From Paraplanobispora siamensis (GTDB taxonomy: Bacteria; Actinomycetota; Actinomycetes; Streptosporangiales; Streptosporangiaceae), in NCBI RefSeq assembly GCF_016863175.1, contig NZ_BOOJ01000048.1, positions 1 through 64,000 of the forward strand: a stretch of 64,000 nt of DNA. Reading direction: 5' to 3'. The notes beneath the pieces are model-generated. The model made no database searches. It worked only from the letters and a program-made list of their open reading frames with translations, and was not told the origin of the DNA. This document shows positions 19,584-30,821 of the stretch, in pieces (position 1 is the stretch's first letter; each line of letters starts with the position of its first letter). The position numbers and the translations under genes are program-made.

Positions 19584-22115
19584 GTGTGGAGGCCCTGGCC
19601 GTTCGCCGGCCGCGCGACCCAGCTGGCGGAGGTCCGCTCCGCCCACGCGGGCGTGGTCGTGGCGGGTGAGGCGGGGATCGGCAAGAGCCGCCTGGTGGCC
19701 CAGGCCGTACGGGATCTGGAAGGGGTGGCGTGGGTGCGGGCGACCGCGTCCGCGGCGGAGATCCCGTTCGGGGCCTTCGCGCACCTGCTCCCGCCCGCGC
19801 CGCCCGAGGGGAACCCGCTGGGCTGGGCCGCCGCCGCGCTCGGCGCGTCCGTGCTGGTCGTCGACGACGCGCACCTGCTCGATGAGGCCTCGGCGGCGCT
19901 CGTCCACCATCTGGTGGCCCGGGAGCGGGCCCGGGTGATCGTCACCGTCCGCGGCGACGCGCCCGCGCCCGACGCGGTGCGGGCGCTGTGGAAGGACGGG
20001 CTGCTGCCGCGGCTGGACCTGGTGTCCCTTTCACCGGAGGACATCGCGCGCATCCTCGCGGAGGCCCTCGGCGGACGGGTCGAGCCGGAGAGCGTGGAGC
20101 GGCTCCGCAGGGTCAGCCAGGGCAACGCCCTCTACCTGCGGGAGCTGGTGCTGTCCGGGGTGCTGGAGGAGTCCGGCGGCCTGTGGCGCTGGGGCGGCTC
20201 CGCGGCGATGACCCCGTCGCTGCGGGAGACGGTCGCGGCCCGGATCGGTGAGCTGGCGGCGGACGAGCGGCGGGTGCTGGAACTGCTGGCCTACGGCGAG
20301 CCGCTCGGCGCCGACCTGCTGGCCGCGCTGGTCTGCGCCCCGGCGGTCGAGCGGCTGGAGGACCGCAGGCTCGTCACCGTCACGCGGGACGGCCGCAGGC
20401 TCCAGGTGCGCCTCGCCCACCCCCTCTACGGAGAGGTGATCCGTTCCGGGTGCGGGCTGCTGCGCGAGCGCGCCACGCTGCGCGAGCTGGCCGACGCGGT
20501 CTCGGCGGCGGGGATGGGGCGGCGCGAGGACGTGCTCCGGGTCGCCGTGTGGCGGCTGGACGGCGGCGTGGCCGGAGACTCCGCGCTGCTCATGGCCGCG
20601 TGCGATCGCGCCAGGGCCATGCGGGACCTCGCGCTGGCCGTACGGCTGGGGCGGGCCGCGGTGGCGGCGGGCGGCGGGTCCTGGGCGCACGTCCTGCTGG
20701 CCAGGGCGCTCTACTACGCCGACCGGTGCGAGGAGGCGGAGGCGGAGTTCCTGGCCGCGCGGTGGCCCGGGATGGACGATCGCGAACGCACCGAGTGCGG
20801 CGTGGGCCGGGCCTTCAACCTGTTCTGGGGCCTGGGCCGGAAGGCCGAGGCGTTCGCGGTGTTCGACGAGACGTACCGCCTGGTCGGCGAGGTGGAGACG
20901 CGCCAGGGCATCCTCATCACGAGGGCGGCTCTGGAGCACTTCACGGGTGACTCCGGGGCGGCCGGGGCCACGCTGGAGAAGGCGGAGCGGCTGGGACCGT
21001 TCAGCGCCCGCAATCTGCTGGCGGCCAGGTCGGCGCAGGCGGGCCTGCTCGCGATGGAGGGGCGCGCGCGGGAGTGCCGGGCGATGGTGGAGGAGGTGCT
21101 CACCGGGACGGCCGACGTGCCGGAGAGATATCCCAGCATGATGGTCTCGCTGATGGAGGTCGGCATGCTGGCGGCCCTGACGCTCGGTGACCTGGCGGAG
21201 GCCGAGCGGTGCGCCGAGGCCGGTTACCGGATGCAGGGCGACTACGGGCAGTGGAGCGCCGCGATCGTGCGGTTCGGCGCACTCAAGGCCCACGTGCTCA
21301 TGCTGCGCGGCCGGGTCGCCGAGGCGGCCGCGCGCTGCCGGGAGGCCGCCCTGCGGCTGCCGCCGCGCCCGAGCGGCCTGGCCGGCCTGTGCCTGGGAGA
21401 GCTGGCCCGCGCGCAGGCGCTGCTCGGGGACGTGGCGGCGGCGGAGGAGACGCTGGCGGCGGCTGAGACCACGGGGCTGCCGATCGGCCCGCACGCCGCC
21501 CTCCCCGTGGAGTCGGCCCGGGTGTGGACGACGGCCGTGCGGGGCGACGTCGCCGGGGCGGTCGGGGCCGCGCTGGCGGCGGCGGAGACCGCGCCCCCGC
21601 CCTACGCGCTGTTCCTCCTGCACGACGCTGTACGGCTCGGCCGCGCGGACCTGGTGGCCGGGCGCCTGGCCGGCCTGGGGATCGAGGGGCCGCTGGCCTC
21701 GCTGTTCGCCCGGCACGCCGCCGCCCGCGACCCCGAGCGGCTCGACGAGGTCTCCCGGGACTTCGAGGGGCTCGGCATGGTGCTGTACGCGGCCGAGGCG
21801 GCTGCCCAGGCGGCCGCGCTGTATCGGAAGGCGGGACTGCGGCGGGGCGAGCGGGCCGCGCAGACCCGGGCCGCGGTCCTGGCCGGCGCGTGCCAGGGGG
21901 CGCGCACGGTGGCGCTCACGGAGCTGGCGGCGCCCCGGCTGACTCCCCGGCAGCGGGAGATCGCGACCCTGGCCGCCCAGGGGCTGAGCAACCGGGAGAT
22001 CGCCGAGCGGCTGGTGGTGTCCGTCCGCACGGTCGCCAACACCCTCTACTCGGTCTACGAGAAGGCGGGGGTCGGTGATCGCACTCAGCTGGCCCGGATT
22101 CTGGGGATCACCTGA
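19584..22115 (+). CDS. LuxR-family (LAL-type) ATP-binding transcriptional regulator
   Basis: 843 residues. N-terminal AAA/NACHT-like ATPase with Walker A AGEAGIGKSRL (about 29-39) and Walker B VLVVDDAH, a long helical TPR-like middle, and a C-terminal LuxR HTH: LTPRQREIATLAAQGLSNREIAERL then VRTVANTLYSVYEKAGV. Large LAL regulators sense ligands through the ATPase/TPR part; those with known targets often activate secondary metabolism or sugar use, but no biosynthetic cluster is adjacent. GTG start at 19584; the short leader has CAAATAT as a possible -10, giving a near-leaderless mRNA. Shares a 66-bp divergent region with the phosphotransferase gene. Confidence 0.92.
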   Translation: MWRPWPFAGRATQLAEVRSAHAGVVVAGEAGIGKSRLVAQAVRDLEGVAWVRATASAAEIPFGAFAHLLPPAPPEGNPLGWAAAALGASVLVVDDAHLLDEASAALVHHLVARERARVIVTVRGDAPAPDAVRALWKDGLLPRLDLVSLSPEDIARILAEALGGRVEPESVERLRRVSQGNALYLRELVLSGVLEESGGLWRWGGSAAMTPSLRETVAARIGELAADERRVLELLAYGEPLGADLLAALVCAPAVERLEDRRLVTVTRDGRRLQVRLAHPLYGEVIRSGCGLLRERATLRELADAVSAAGMGRREDVLRVAVWRLDGGVAGDSALLMAACDRARAMRDLALAVRLGRAAVAAGGGSWAHVLLARALYYADRCEEAEAEFLAARWPGMDDRERTECGVGRAFNLFWGLGRKAEAFAVFDETYRLVGEVETRQGILITRAALEHFTGDSGAAGATLEKAERLGPFSARNLLAARSAQAGLLAMEGRARECRAMVEEVLTGTADVPERYPSMMVSLMEVGMLAALTLGDLAEAERCAEAGYRMQGDYGQWSAAIVRFGALKAHVLMLRGRVAEAAARCREAALRLPPRPSGLAGLCLGELARAQALLGDVAAAEETLAAAETTGLPIGPHAALPVESARVWTTAVRGDVAGAVGAALAAAETAPPPYALFLLHDAVRLGRADLVAGRLAGLGIEGPLASLFARHAAARDPERLDEVSRDFEGLGMVLYAAEAAAQAAALYRKAGLRRGERAAQTRAAVLAGACQGARTVALTELAAPRLTPRQREIATLAAQGLSNREIAERLVVSVRTVANTLYSVYEKAGVGDRTQLARILGIT

Positions 22116-22219
22116 TCGACTCCGGGCGGGGACTCTCCGGCGAGGGCATGAGGGGCCGGCGCGGACGTCCGCGGTGACGTCTGCGGGGATGCCGGAGGGA
22201 ACATCGGGGGTGGGGTGCC

Positions 22220-22248
22220 GTGCTCCCGCGCGGGCCGGACGGGAGCAC
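22220..22248. terminator. hairpin between LuxR gene and small membrane protein gene
   Basis: GTGCTCCCG (22220-22228) and CGGGAGCAC (22240-22248) form a perfect 9-bp stem around 11 bases. It lies between convergent genes and could end both transcripts. No U-tract follows, as usual in actinomycetes. Confidence 0.55.
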
Positions 22249-22290
22249 CGGGGACAACAGGTCAGGGGCGGGGCAACCCCCCGCCGACGG

Positions 22291-22452
22291 TCAGCTCAGT
22301 ACTTGTGTGACGAATACAGCCAGTTGGTCGGCGCCACGGACGATCCCGTCGAAGACGCCGTTGACCGCGCTCGCCGCCTCGGCGGGCTTGGTGAAAAGGT
22401 AGAAGACCACGAACGCCACCGCTAGGTAGGTGAGGACCTTCTTGACCTGCAT
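22291..22452 (-). CDS. 53-aa single-pass membrane protein
   Basis: MQVKKVLTYLAVAFVVFYLF begins the peptide, followed by TKPAEAASAVNGVFDG and ending FVTQVLS: one N-terminal membrane segment and an amphipathic tail. AGGAGG lies six bases before the ATG at 22452. I recall similar tiny proteins with the FVVFYLFTxPxEAA pattern as conserved hypotheticals in actinomycetes. Function unknown. An AT-rich stretch at 22483-22507 upstream is the likely promoter. Confidence 0.75.
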   Translation of the reverse strand: MQVKKVLTYLAVAFVVFYLFTKPAEAASAVNGVFDGIVRGADQLAVFVTQVLS

Positions 22453-22925
22453 GGGGGCCTCCTGCAGTTCCATTCCCAGCCGTATATACCCGGATTTTAA
22501 AGACCTTTGGCATTCTGGACCCGAGTGGCTCCCGGATATGGTGATCATACCGGGCAGGTCCGGGGGGACCATCGACCCTTCGGGGGATTGCTTGGACCGC
22601 TCCTGCCATGGTGCGGGGCGAGGCCGCCCATGTCCAATGCGGCGTACTTCCCTGATGGGGACAGGCAGGGACAGAGAGCACGATGGCGGAAAGGCGTCCA
22701 CCGGCCGGCGGCCACGTCGTGCCGCAGATCACAGTGCCGCAGATCACACCGTGTGCGGATCGCCCCGCGTGACGGATCACACCGTGTGCGGATCGTCCCG
22801 CGTGACGGATCGCCCCGCATGACGGATCACGCGGGGCGATGGATCACGCGGTGGGACGGATCACGTGACAGATCATGTGGCGGATCACGTGACGGGGCAC
22901 CCCGTGCGGCGCCCGGGGGCGGGGC
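22453..22925. other. 473-bp intergenic region with degenerate repeats
   Basis: No gene recognised. The left part is AT-rich (TATATACCCGGATTTTAAA) and is probably the promoter of the 53-aa gene. The right part, from about 22725, is built from degenerate GGATCAC units; see the separate repeat entry. Open frames crossing it translate the repeats and lack ribosome sites. Confidence 0.5.
22742..22824. repeat. 33-bp tandem repeat with hairpin
   Basis: Two copies of a 33-bp unit starting GATCACACCGTGTGCGG (22742-22774 and 22775-22807, one mismatch) and a partial third copy. ATCGCCCCGC (22809-22818) also pairs perfectly with GCGGGGCGAT (22831-22840). Degenerate GGATCACG units continue to about 22895. 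Confidence 0.85.
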
Positions 22926-23558
22926 TCACACGCCGAGGGAGGCGTCCATCAGCCGGGCCACGGCGGCCTCGTCGCCGCTGAGGTCCACCCTGGCGTGCGC
23001 CTGACGGCCGAAGCAGAACAGCAGCAGCTCGCTCGCCGGGCCGGTCACCTCGACCTTGGGGCCGTCCTTGGTCCCGCCCAGGGCGACCCCGCCGCCGATG
23101 CGGTGCAGCACGACGGCCACCGGGGCCTTGCGCAGGAACAGCCCGCGTCCCGCCCGCACCCGGCTCCAGAAGGTCTCCTCCAGGTCGGCGGGCAGCTCGC
23201 GGGGCTCCCAGACCCGCTGCGCGCGCCGTACGTCCTCGTGGTGGATGAAGAACTCCATGGTGTTGACGGCCTGGTCGAGACCGGGGACCAGGCCGTAGAC
23301 CCCGCCGGGGCCGGAGCGCACCAGCTCCACCAGCCCGTCGAAGCCGTGCTTGGTCTTCAGCGACTCCTGCACCCGGGCGGTGTAGCCGGCCAGCGGGGCC
23401 AGGGCGATGCCTCCGGCGGCGTCGGGCCGGCGCTCGCGCAGGACGAGGTGGGCGGCCAGGTCGAAGGTGGTCCAGCCCTCGCACAGGGTGGGGGAGTCCG
23501 GGCCGATCCGGGCGAACAGGTCGCTGAGCGCGGCGCGTTCGGCGCGGGCGTGTGTCAT
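22926..23558 (-). CDS. TIGR03085-like metal-binding protein (DinB/maleylpyruvate isomerase fold)
   Basis: 210 residues, matching the plan of actinobacterial TIGR03085 proteins: an N-terminal helix ARAERAALSDLFARIGPDSP, CEGWTTFDLAAHLVLRERRPDA with the first metal-ligand His, and FFIHHEDVRRAQRVWEPREL with further His ligands. The fold is the four-helix DinB/mycothiol-dependent maleylpyruvate isomerase type, whose members often use mycothiol; the reaction here is unknown. ATG at 23558. The family name is recalled, not searched. Confidence 0.82.
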   Translation of the reverse strand: MTHARAERAALSDLFARIGPDSPTLCEGWTTFDLAAHLVLRERRPDAAGGIALAPLAGYTARVQESLKTKHGFDGLVELVRSGPGGVYGLVPGLDQAVNTMEFFIHHEDVRRAQRVWEPRELPADLEETFWSRVRAGRGLFLRKAPVAVVLHRIGGGVALGGTKDGPKVEVTGPASELLLFCFGRQAHARVDLSGDEAAVARLMDASLGV

Positions 23559-23613
23559 CCCCCGATCCTAACAATGCCGTTGCGCGAGCAACCAGGGCGG
23601 GAGGAGACTCATT

Positions 23614-23680
23614 GATCATCTGGGCCGATCATCTCGCATCGGGAATAAGCGTTCGATCCGGCGTGATACTCACTTATGTA
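23614..23680 (+). promoter_or_regulatory. candidate promoter and direct repeat before ABC exporter
   Basis: GATCATCT occurs at 23614-23621 and again at 23627-23634, 13 bp apart. Downstream, TTCGAT (23652-23657) and TATGTA (23675-23680) are spaced 17 bp, a plausible -35/-10 pair for the two-gene exporter operon. Confidence 0.4.
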
Positions 23681-23711
23681 GCAATGCCCCCGATGAAAGG
23701 ACACATCCCGA

Positions 23712-25523
<1,812 letters not shown>

Positions 25524-25623
25524 GCGGGCGGACGGGGCCTGTGGAGCCGACGGAGCTCGCGGGACGGACGGGATTCGCAGGACGGCGGGGCGGTTCGGGG
25601 ATGACGGCGACGGAGGAGAGCAA

Positions 25624-27399
25624 GTGAGTGCGCTTCAGGGGGTGCAGCGGTCGGCTGTGGCGACCGTGCGAAGGGGCCTGTCCCTCACCCCGGAGTTCCG
25701 CAAAGGGCTGGCCGGGACGTTCGCGCTGGCCATGCTCGCCACCGTCGGCAAGGTGATCGTGCCGATCGCCGTCCAGCAGACCGTCGACCGCGGGCTCAAG
25801 GACGCGGTGCCCGACGTGCCGTTCATCCGCGACATGGTCCTGGTGTGCGCCGCGGCCGTGGTGTTCACCGCGCTGTGCGGCTATCTGATGAACGTCCGCC
25901 TCTACAAGGCGACCGAGTCCTCGCTGGCGACGCTTCGGGTGCGCGGTTTCCGGCACGTGCACGACCTGTCGGTGCTCACCCAGAACTCCGAGCGGCGCGG
26001 CGCCCTGGTCTCCCGGGTCACCGGCGACGTCGACCAGATCAGCGCCTTCATGCAGTGGGGCGGACTGATGATCATCGTCGCGCTGGGCCAGCTGCTGGTC
26101 GCCAGCGTGGTGATGTTCTTCCTGTCCTGGCAGCTGGCGCTGCTGGTGTGGGCCTGCTTCCTGCCGCTCATGATCGCGCTGCCCCGTTTCCAGCGGTGGC
26201 TGTCGGCCGCCTACACGCGGGTCCGCGAGCGCACCGGCGACATGCTCGCCGCCGTCAGCGAGTCGGTCGTCGGCGCGGCGGTGATCCGGGCCTACGGCTC
26301 GGAGTCCCGTACCGCCGAGCGGCTGGACACCGCGATCGACGCCAACAAGGCCGCCCAGGCGCGCACCCAGCGGATCGTCGCCACGGTCTTCCCGCTGACC
26401 GAGATCGTCGCCGCGATCGCCCTGGCCGCCATCGTGCTGCTCGGCGTCCGACTCGGCGTCGGCGGCGGCATCACCAAGGGCGACTTGATCGCCTTCCTGT
26501 TCCTGATCACCCTGTTCGTCTCGCCGATGCAGATCGCCACCGAGGTGCTCAACGAGGCGCAGAACGCGATCGCGGGCTGGCGGCGCATCCTCGGCGTGCT
26601 CGACACCCCGCCGGACGTCGCCGACCCCGGCCCGCAGGGCGTGGAGCTGCCGCGCGGCCCGATCTCGGTCTCCTTCGAGGACGTCGGCTTCGCCTACCCC
26701 GGCGGCCCGCCGGTGCTCAGCGAGGTCACCGTGGACATCCCGCCGCGCTCGCGGATCGCGGTGGTGGGCGAGACGGGCTCGGGCAAGACGACCTTCGCCA
26801 AGCTGCTGACCCGGCTGATGGACCCCGTCTCCGGGCAGGTCACGGTGGACGGCGAGGACCTGCGCCGGGTGCGCTTCTCCTCGCTGCGCGAGCGGATCGT
26901 CATGGTGCCGCAGGACGGCTTCCTGTTCGACGGCACGCTGGCCGACAACGTGCGCTTCGGCAAGCCGGACGCCACCGACGCCGAGATCGCGCTGGCCATG
27001 ACCGAGCTGGGCCTGGCCGACTGGGTGGAGGGCCTGCCCGCGGGCCTGGACACCCCGGTCGGCCAGCGCGGCGAGTCGCTGTCGGCCGGCGAGCGCCAGC
27101 TCGTCGCGCTGGCCCGCGCCTACCTGGCCGATCCCGACCTGCTCCTGCTGGACGAGGCCACCTCCGCGGTGGACCCGGCCACGGAGGTACGGCTGGCGCG
27201 GGCCCTGGAGGGCGTCACGCGCGGCCGCACGGCGGTCTCCATCGCCCACCGGCTGTCCACCGCCGAGGCGGCCGACGAGGTGCTCGTCTTCGAACACGGC
27301 CGGATCGTCCAGCGCGGCCCCCACGCCGAACTCGTCGCCGAACCGGGCGTCTACGCCGACCTGCACGCCTCCTGGATCAGCGCGGCCCACTCCTCCTGA
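25624..27399 (+). CDS. ABC exporter half-transporter, catalytic subunit
   Basis: 591 residues, six membrane helices then an ATPase domain with Walker A GETGSGKTT (about 384), Walker B LLLLDEATSAVD with catalytic Glu and H-loop SIAHRLST. Its signature is LSAGERQ instead of LSGGQ. In a heterodimer this altered signature would face the altered Walker B of the preceding gene product, so both changes fall in the same ATP site, leaving one canonical site. GTG start 100 bp after the partner, GGAGGAGAG upstream; same operon. Confidence 0.92.
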   Translation: MSALQGVQRSAVATVRRGLSLTPEFRKGLAGTFALAMLATVGKVIVPIAVQQTVDRGLKDAVPDVPFIRDMVLVCAAAVVFTALCGYLMNVRLYKATESSLATLRVRGFRHVHDLSVLTQNSERRGALVSRVTGDVDQISAFMQWGGLMIIVALGQLLVASVVMFFLSWQLALLVWACFLPLMIALPRFQRWLSAAYTRVRERTGDMLAAVSESVVGAAVIRAYGSESRTAERLDTAIDANKAAQARTQRIVATVFPLTEIVAAIALAAIVLLGVRLGVGGGITKGDLIAFLFLITLFVSPMQIATEVLNEAQNAIAGWRRILGVLDTPPDVADPGPQGVELPRGPISVSFEDVGFAYPGGPPVLSEVTVDIPPRSRIAVVGETGSGKTTFAKLLTRLMDPVSGQVTVDGEDLRRVRFSSLRERIVMVPQDGFLFDGTLADNVRFGKPDATDAEIALAMTELGLADWVEGLPAGLDTPVGQRGESLSAGERQLVALARAYLADPDLLLLDEATSAVDPATEVRLARALEGVTRGRTAVSIAHRLSTAEAADEVLVFEHGRIVQRGPHAELVAEPGVYADLHASWISAAHSS

Positions 27400-27452
27400 C
27401 CACTCACGGCCCCGGAGGGTTAGCGGGGGCGCGTAGGTGGCAGGGACCAGGC

Positions 27453-28382
27453 ATGGACGCGAACCTGTTGCCTCCGGGCGTGCAGTCGGCTGTGGCCGAG
27501 ACCGACCTGATGGAGGACATGGAGAACCTCCTGGTCGACGACGACGACGATGACGACCCGATTCTGCGGCGGCTAGACGGCAGTCCCGTCGACACCTGGC
27601 GGGAGCACTATCCCTACAGCGAGCGCATGTCCCGCGACGAGTACGACAAGGTCAAACGGCTGCTCCAGATCGAGCTGCTCAAGCTCCAGTACTGGATCAA
27701 GGACACCGGCGGGCGGCTGGTGATCCTGTTCGAGGGACGCGACGCGGCGGGCAAGGGCGGCACGATCAAGCGGTTCATGGAGCACCTCAACCCGCGCGGG
27801 GCGAGCGTGGTCGCCCTGGAGAAGCCCAGCGAGCGCGAGAGCACCCAGTGGTACTTCCAGCGTTACGTCGCCCACATGCCCTCCGCCGGGGAGATGGTCT
27901 TCTTCGACCGCTCCTGGTACAACCGCGCCGGGGTGGAGCGGGTGATGGGCTTCGCCACCGAGGAGCAGTACCTGGAGTTCATGAAGCAGGCGCCCGAGCT
28001 GGAGCGGATGCTGGTGCGCGACGGGATGCACCTGGTGAAGTTCTGGTTCTCGGTGTCGCGCAGGGAGCAGCGCACCCGGTTCATCATCCGCCAGGTCGAC
28101 CCGGTCCGGCAGTGGAAGCTGTCGCCGATGGACCTGCAGTCGCTCGACAAGTGGGATGAGTACACCGAGGCCAAGGAGGACATGTTCCTGCACACCGACA
28201 CCGACGAGGCGCCCTGGACGGTGATCAAGAGCAACGACAAGAAGCGGGCCAGGGTCGAGGCCATGCGGTACGTCCTGAGCCTGTTCGAGTACGACAACAA
28301 GGACCACGACATCGTCGGCGACGCCGACCCGAAGATCGTGGTCCAGGCCGCCGACGTGCTCGACGCCGACCGCGACCGTTAG
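27453..28382 (+). CDS. ppk2: polyphosphate kinase 2
   Basis: 309 residues, PPK2 family P-loop kinase that transfers phosphate between polyphosphate and nucleotides. Walker A FEGRDAAGKGGTIKR (about 92-106), the Walker B/lid segment FFDRSWYNRAGVERVMGF (about 149-166) and FWFSVSRREQRTRF are typical of single-domain PPK2. The N-terminus adds about 35 acidic residues including a run of seven Asp. ATG at 27453, 53 bp after the ABC gene and possibly in its operon. The preferred nucleotide cannot be decided by eye. Confidence 0.92.
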   Translation: MDANLLPPGVQSAVAETDLMEDMENLLVDDDDDDDPILRRLDGSPVDTWREHYPYSERMSRDEYDKVKRLLQIELLKLQYWIKDTGGRLVILFEGRDAAGKGGTIKRFMEHLNPRGASVVALEKPSERESTQWYFQRYVAHMPSAGEMVFFDRSWYNRAGVERVMGFATEEQYLEFMKQAPELERMLVRDGMHLVKFWFSVSRREQRTRFIIRQVDPVRQWKLSPMDLQSLDKWDEYTEAKEDMFLHTDTDEAPWTVIKSNDKKRARVEAMRYVLSLFEYDNKDHDIVGDADPKIVVQAADVLDADRDR

Positions 28383-28494
28383 CCGCAGTGCCCTGACCCC
28401 GGCGGTGGTCGGCGCCCACCCGCCGGGCCGCACACCTTCCGGGCGGGCCGGGCCCCCGGAGGCCGCCGGGGCCCGATCCGTTAGGGTCACGCCT

Positions 28495-29034
28495 GTGCAC
28501 GAGACCCGGCCCCTCCTGATGCTGGACGTGGACGGGCCGCTGAACCCGTACGCGGCCAAGCCGAACCGGCGTCCCGCCGGGTACACCACGCACCGGATGC
28601 GCCCTGCCGGCTGGGACGACCCCCGCCTGCGGCCGCTGCGCGTCTGGCTCAACCCCGGTCACGGGCCCGCCCTGCTCGCCCTGCCGTACGAGCTCGTCTG
28701 GGCCACCACCTGGCGGGAGGAGGCCAACGTCTGGATCGCCCCCAGGATCGGCCTGCCCCGGCTGCCGGTCGTCGAATGGCGGGAGCCGCACACGGCCGGC
28801 GGGGGCGACGGCGTGCACTGGAAGACCCGCCAGATCGTGGAGTGGGCGCGGGGCAGGGCGTTCGCCTGGGTCGACGACGAGATCGGCGACGCCGACCGGG
28901 ACTTCGTGGCCGCCCACCACCCGGGACCGGCGCTGCTGCACCGGGTCGACGCCCGCATCGGCCTGCTCGCCGAGGACTTCGCCCTCCTGGCGACCTGGCC
29001 CGGCCGGGCGGAGCCGGAGCCGAGCCCTCGATAG
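28495..29034 (+). CDS. HAD-like domain protein
   Basis: 179 residues from the GTG at 28495. The N-terminal LLMLDVDGPLNPY supplies the HAD nucleophile motif DxD (Asp11, Asp13); ELVWATTWREEAN carries the Thr of motif II, and FAWVDDEIGDADRDF the acidic motif. It lacks a large cap, as in HAD proteins fused to or associated with nucleic-acid repair, but no specific role can be named. The upstream stretch TTAGGGTCACGCCTGTG suggests a short leader. A longer Pro/Gly-rich reading to 28405 is not convincing. Converges with the polyamine permease gene. Confidence 0.8.
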   Translation: MHETRPLLMLDVDGPLNPYAAKPNRRPAGYTTHRMRPAGWDDPRLRPLRVWLNPGHGPALLALPYELVWATTWREEANVWIAPRIGLPRLPVVEWREPHTAGGGDGVHWKTRQIVEWARGRAFAWVDDEIGDADRDFVAAHHPGPALLHRVDARIGLLAEDFALLATWPGRAEPEPSPR

Positions 29035-29041
29035 ACGGTCC

Positions 29042-29851
29042 CTACCGGTTGCTCGCCTCGCCGCCGGACAGGCGCTGGGCGAAATAGATCGGGACGACCG
29101 ACAGCACGATCAGGGCGGCGGCGACCACGTTCACCACCGGCGCCTGGTTGGGCCGGAACAGGTTCTCGAAGATCCACAAGGGAAGGGTCTTGACCCCGGC
29201 GCCCGCGGTGAAGGTGGTCACGATGATCTCGTCGAACGACAGCGCGAAGGCCAGCAGCCCGCCCGCCAGCAGGGCCGAGCGGATCATCGGGAAGGTGACC
29301 AGCCGGAAGGTGGTGAAGACGTCGGCGCCCAGGTCGGCCGAGGCCTCCTCCAGCGACGATCCCGTACGGCGCAGCCGGGCCAGCACGTTGTTGTAGACGG
29401 TCACCACGCAGAACGTGGCGTGCCCGACGATCACCGTGAACATCCCGAGCCCCAGCCCGAACGGCTCCAGCACCGCGCGGAAGGCGTTGTTCAGCGCGAT
29501 GCCGGTGACGATGCCGGGCAGCGCGATCGGCAGGATGATCAGCAGCGAGACCGCGTCCCGGCCGAAGAAGGAGTGCCGCTGGAGGGCGAAGGCCACCATG
29601 GTGCCCAGCACCAGGGCGATCGCCGTCGCGCCCAGCGCGGCCTGGATCGAGGTCCACAGCGCCTCGCGCACGCCGGTGGAGTTCCAGGCCGCCTCCCACC
29701 AGCGCACGGTGAACCCGGAGGGCGGCCAGCCGAAGGTGCGGTCGGCGTTGAAGGAGTTGAGCAGCACGACCAGCAGCGGCAGGTAGACGACGGCCAGGCC
29801 GCCGGCCAGGGCGGCCCACAGCATCGCGCGGGCCGTACGAGAGAGGTTCAC
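29042..29851 (-). CDS. polyamine-type ABC transporter permease (PotC-like)
   Basis: 269 residues with six membrane helices and the binding-protein-dependent permease EAA-like loop EEASADLGADVFTTFRLVTFPMI (about residues 170-193), which docks the ATPase. Typical of PotC/PotH-like permeases. The GTG at 29851 shares GTGA with the stop of the preceding permease gene. Together with the upstream ATPase, lipoprotein and partner permease it forms a spermidine/putrescine-type importer. Confidence 0.92.
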   Translation of the reverse strand: MNLSRTARAMLWAALAGGLAVVYLPLLVVLLNSFNADRTFGWPPSGFTVRWWEAAWNSTGVREALWTSIQAALGATAIALVLGTMVAFALQRHSFFGRDAVSLLIILPIALPGIVTGIALNNAFRAVLEPFGLGLGMFTVIVGHATFCVVTVYNNVLARLRRTGSSLEEASADLGADVFTTFRLVTFPMIRSALLAGGLLAFALSFDEIIVTTFTAGAGVKTLPLWIFENLFRPNQAPVVNVVAAALIVLSVVPIYFAQRLSGGEASNR

Positions 29852-30777
29852 AGGTTCTCCAGGGCTCCGGTGCGGCGGACCGCGGCGAGGTAGGCCAGCA
29901 TGATCAGCACGGGGACGGTGGCGACCGCGGCGGCGAACGGGAGATTGTTGGCCGCGCCGATGTTGTCGTAGACGACGTTCCCGATGAGCTGGGACCTGCC
30001 GCCGACGATCTTCACGGTGATGTAGTCGCCGAGCGACAGGGAGAAGGTGAAGATCGACCCCGCGACCACGGCCGGGAACGTCAGCGGCCACACGACCGTG
30101 CGGAAGGTCCGCCAGCCGCGCGCCCCCAGGTCCCCGGCCGCCTCCAGCAGCGAGTTCGGCAGCCGCTCCAGCCCCGCGTAGATCGGCAGGATCATGTACG
30201 GCAGCCACAGGTAGGACAGCGTGATGATCGTGGCGGTCAGGCCGTACCCCCAGCCCAGCAGGCCGTCGGCCGACAGCAGGACCCGCCAGGCGTAGGCCTT
30301 GACCAGGTAGGAGGCCCACAACGGGGTCAGCACCGCGATGACCAGCCAGCGCTGCGCGCGCGGCGAGGCGAGCTTGGCCATCGCGAACGCCATGGGGAAG
30401 GCGACCACCAGGTCGATCAGCGTCACCGCGGCCGCCACGCCCACCGAGCGCAGCGCGATCGTGCGGTAGACCTCGGCGGTGAGGAGTTCCTGGAAGTTGG
30501 CCCAGGTCAGCTCCCTGACCAGGTCGCCGGTGAAGGTGTCGGTGCGCCACAGGGCCGATATGAACATGGCGGCCAGCGCGCCCAGGTAGGCGACGCCGAG
30601 CCAGAGCATGGGCGCCGACAGCAGCAGCGACAGCCGCAGAGGGGCGTGCCGGTGCAGGAAGGCCGCCAGGCGCCGCCGGGGGCCGCCGGGCGCGGGGGCC
30701 GCGGCGCCCCGCGGGGCGGCGCCCGGCGCGGCGGGCGGCGGAGGGCCGGGCGGGGTGGTGTTCGCGGTGGTGTTCAA
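29848..30777 (-). CDS. polyamine-type ABC transporter permease (PotB-like)
   Basis: 309 residues. A cytosolic Pro/Ala-rich leader of about 45 residues precedes six membrane helices; the ATPase-docking loop is LLEAAGDLGARGWRTFRTVVWPLT. PotB/PotG-type partner of the next permease. The start is probably the TTG at 30777; no clear ATG or GTG exists before the first helix, so the exact N-terminus is uncertain. The 103-bp gap before it contains a strong hairpin. Confidence 0.88.
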   Translation of the reverse strand: MNTTANTTPPGPPPPAAPGAAPRGAAAPAPGGPRRRLAAFLHRHAPLRLSLLLSAPMLWLGVAYLGALAAMFISALWRTDTFTGDLVRELTWANFQELLTAEVYRTIALRSVGVAAAVTLIDLVVAFPMAFAMAKLASPRAQRWLVIAVLTPLWASYLVKAYAWRVLLSADGLLGWGYGLTATIITLSYLWLPYMILPIYAGLERLPNSLLEAAGDLGARGWRTFRTVVWPLTFPAVVAGSIFTFSLSLGDYITVKIVGGRSQLIGNVVYDNIGAANNLPFAAAVATVPVLIMLAYLAAVRRTGALENL

Positions 30778-30821
30778 CGACGTGCTCGCTCCTGTGCCGG
30801 TACGGCGTGCTCGTTCCCGTG

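Noticed and set aside
19584-22115. Biosynthetic gene cluster implied by the LAL regulator
   Set aside because: No PKS, NRPS, terpene or RiPP genes lie nearby.
22430-22822. 130-aa plus-strand ORF over the repeat region
   Set aside because: It overlaps the well-supported 53-aa gene antisense, translates the repeats and has no ribosome site.
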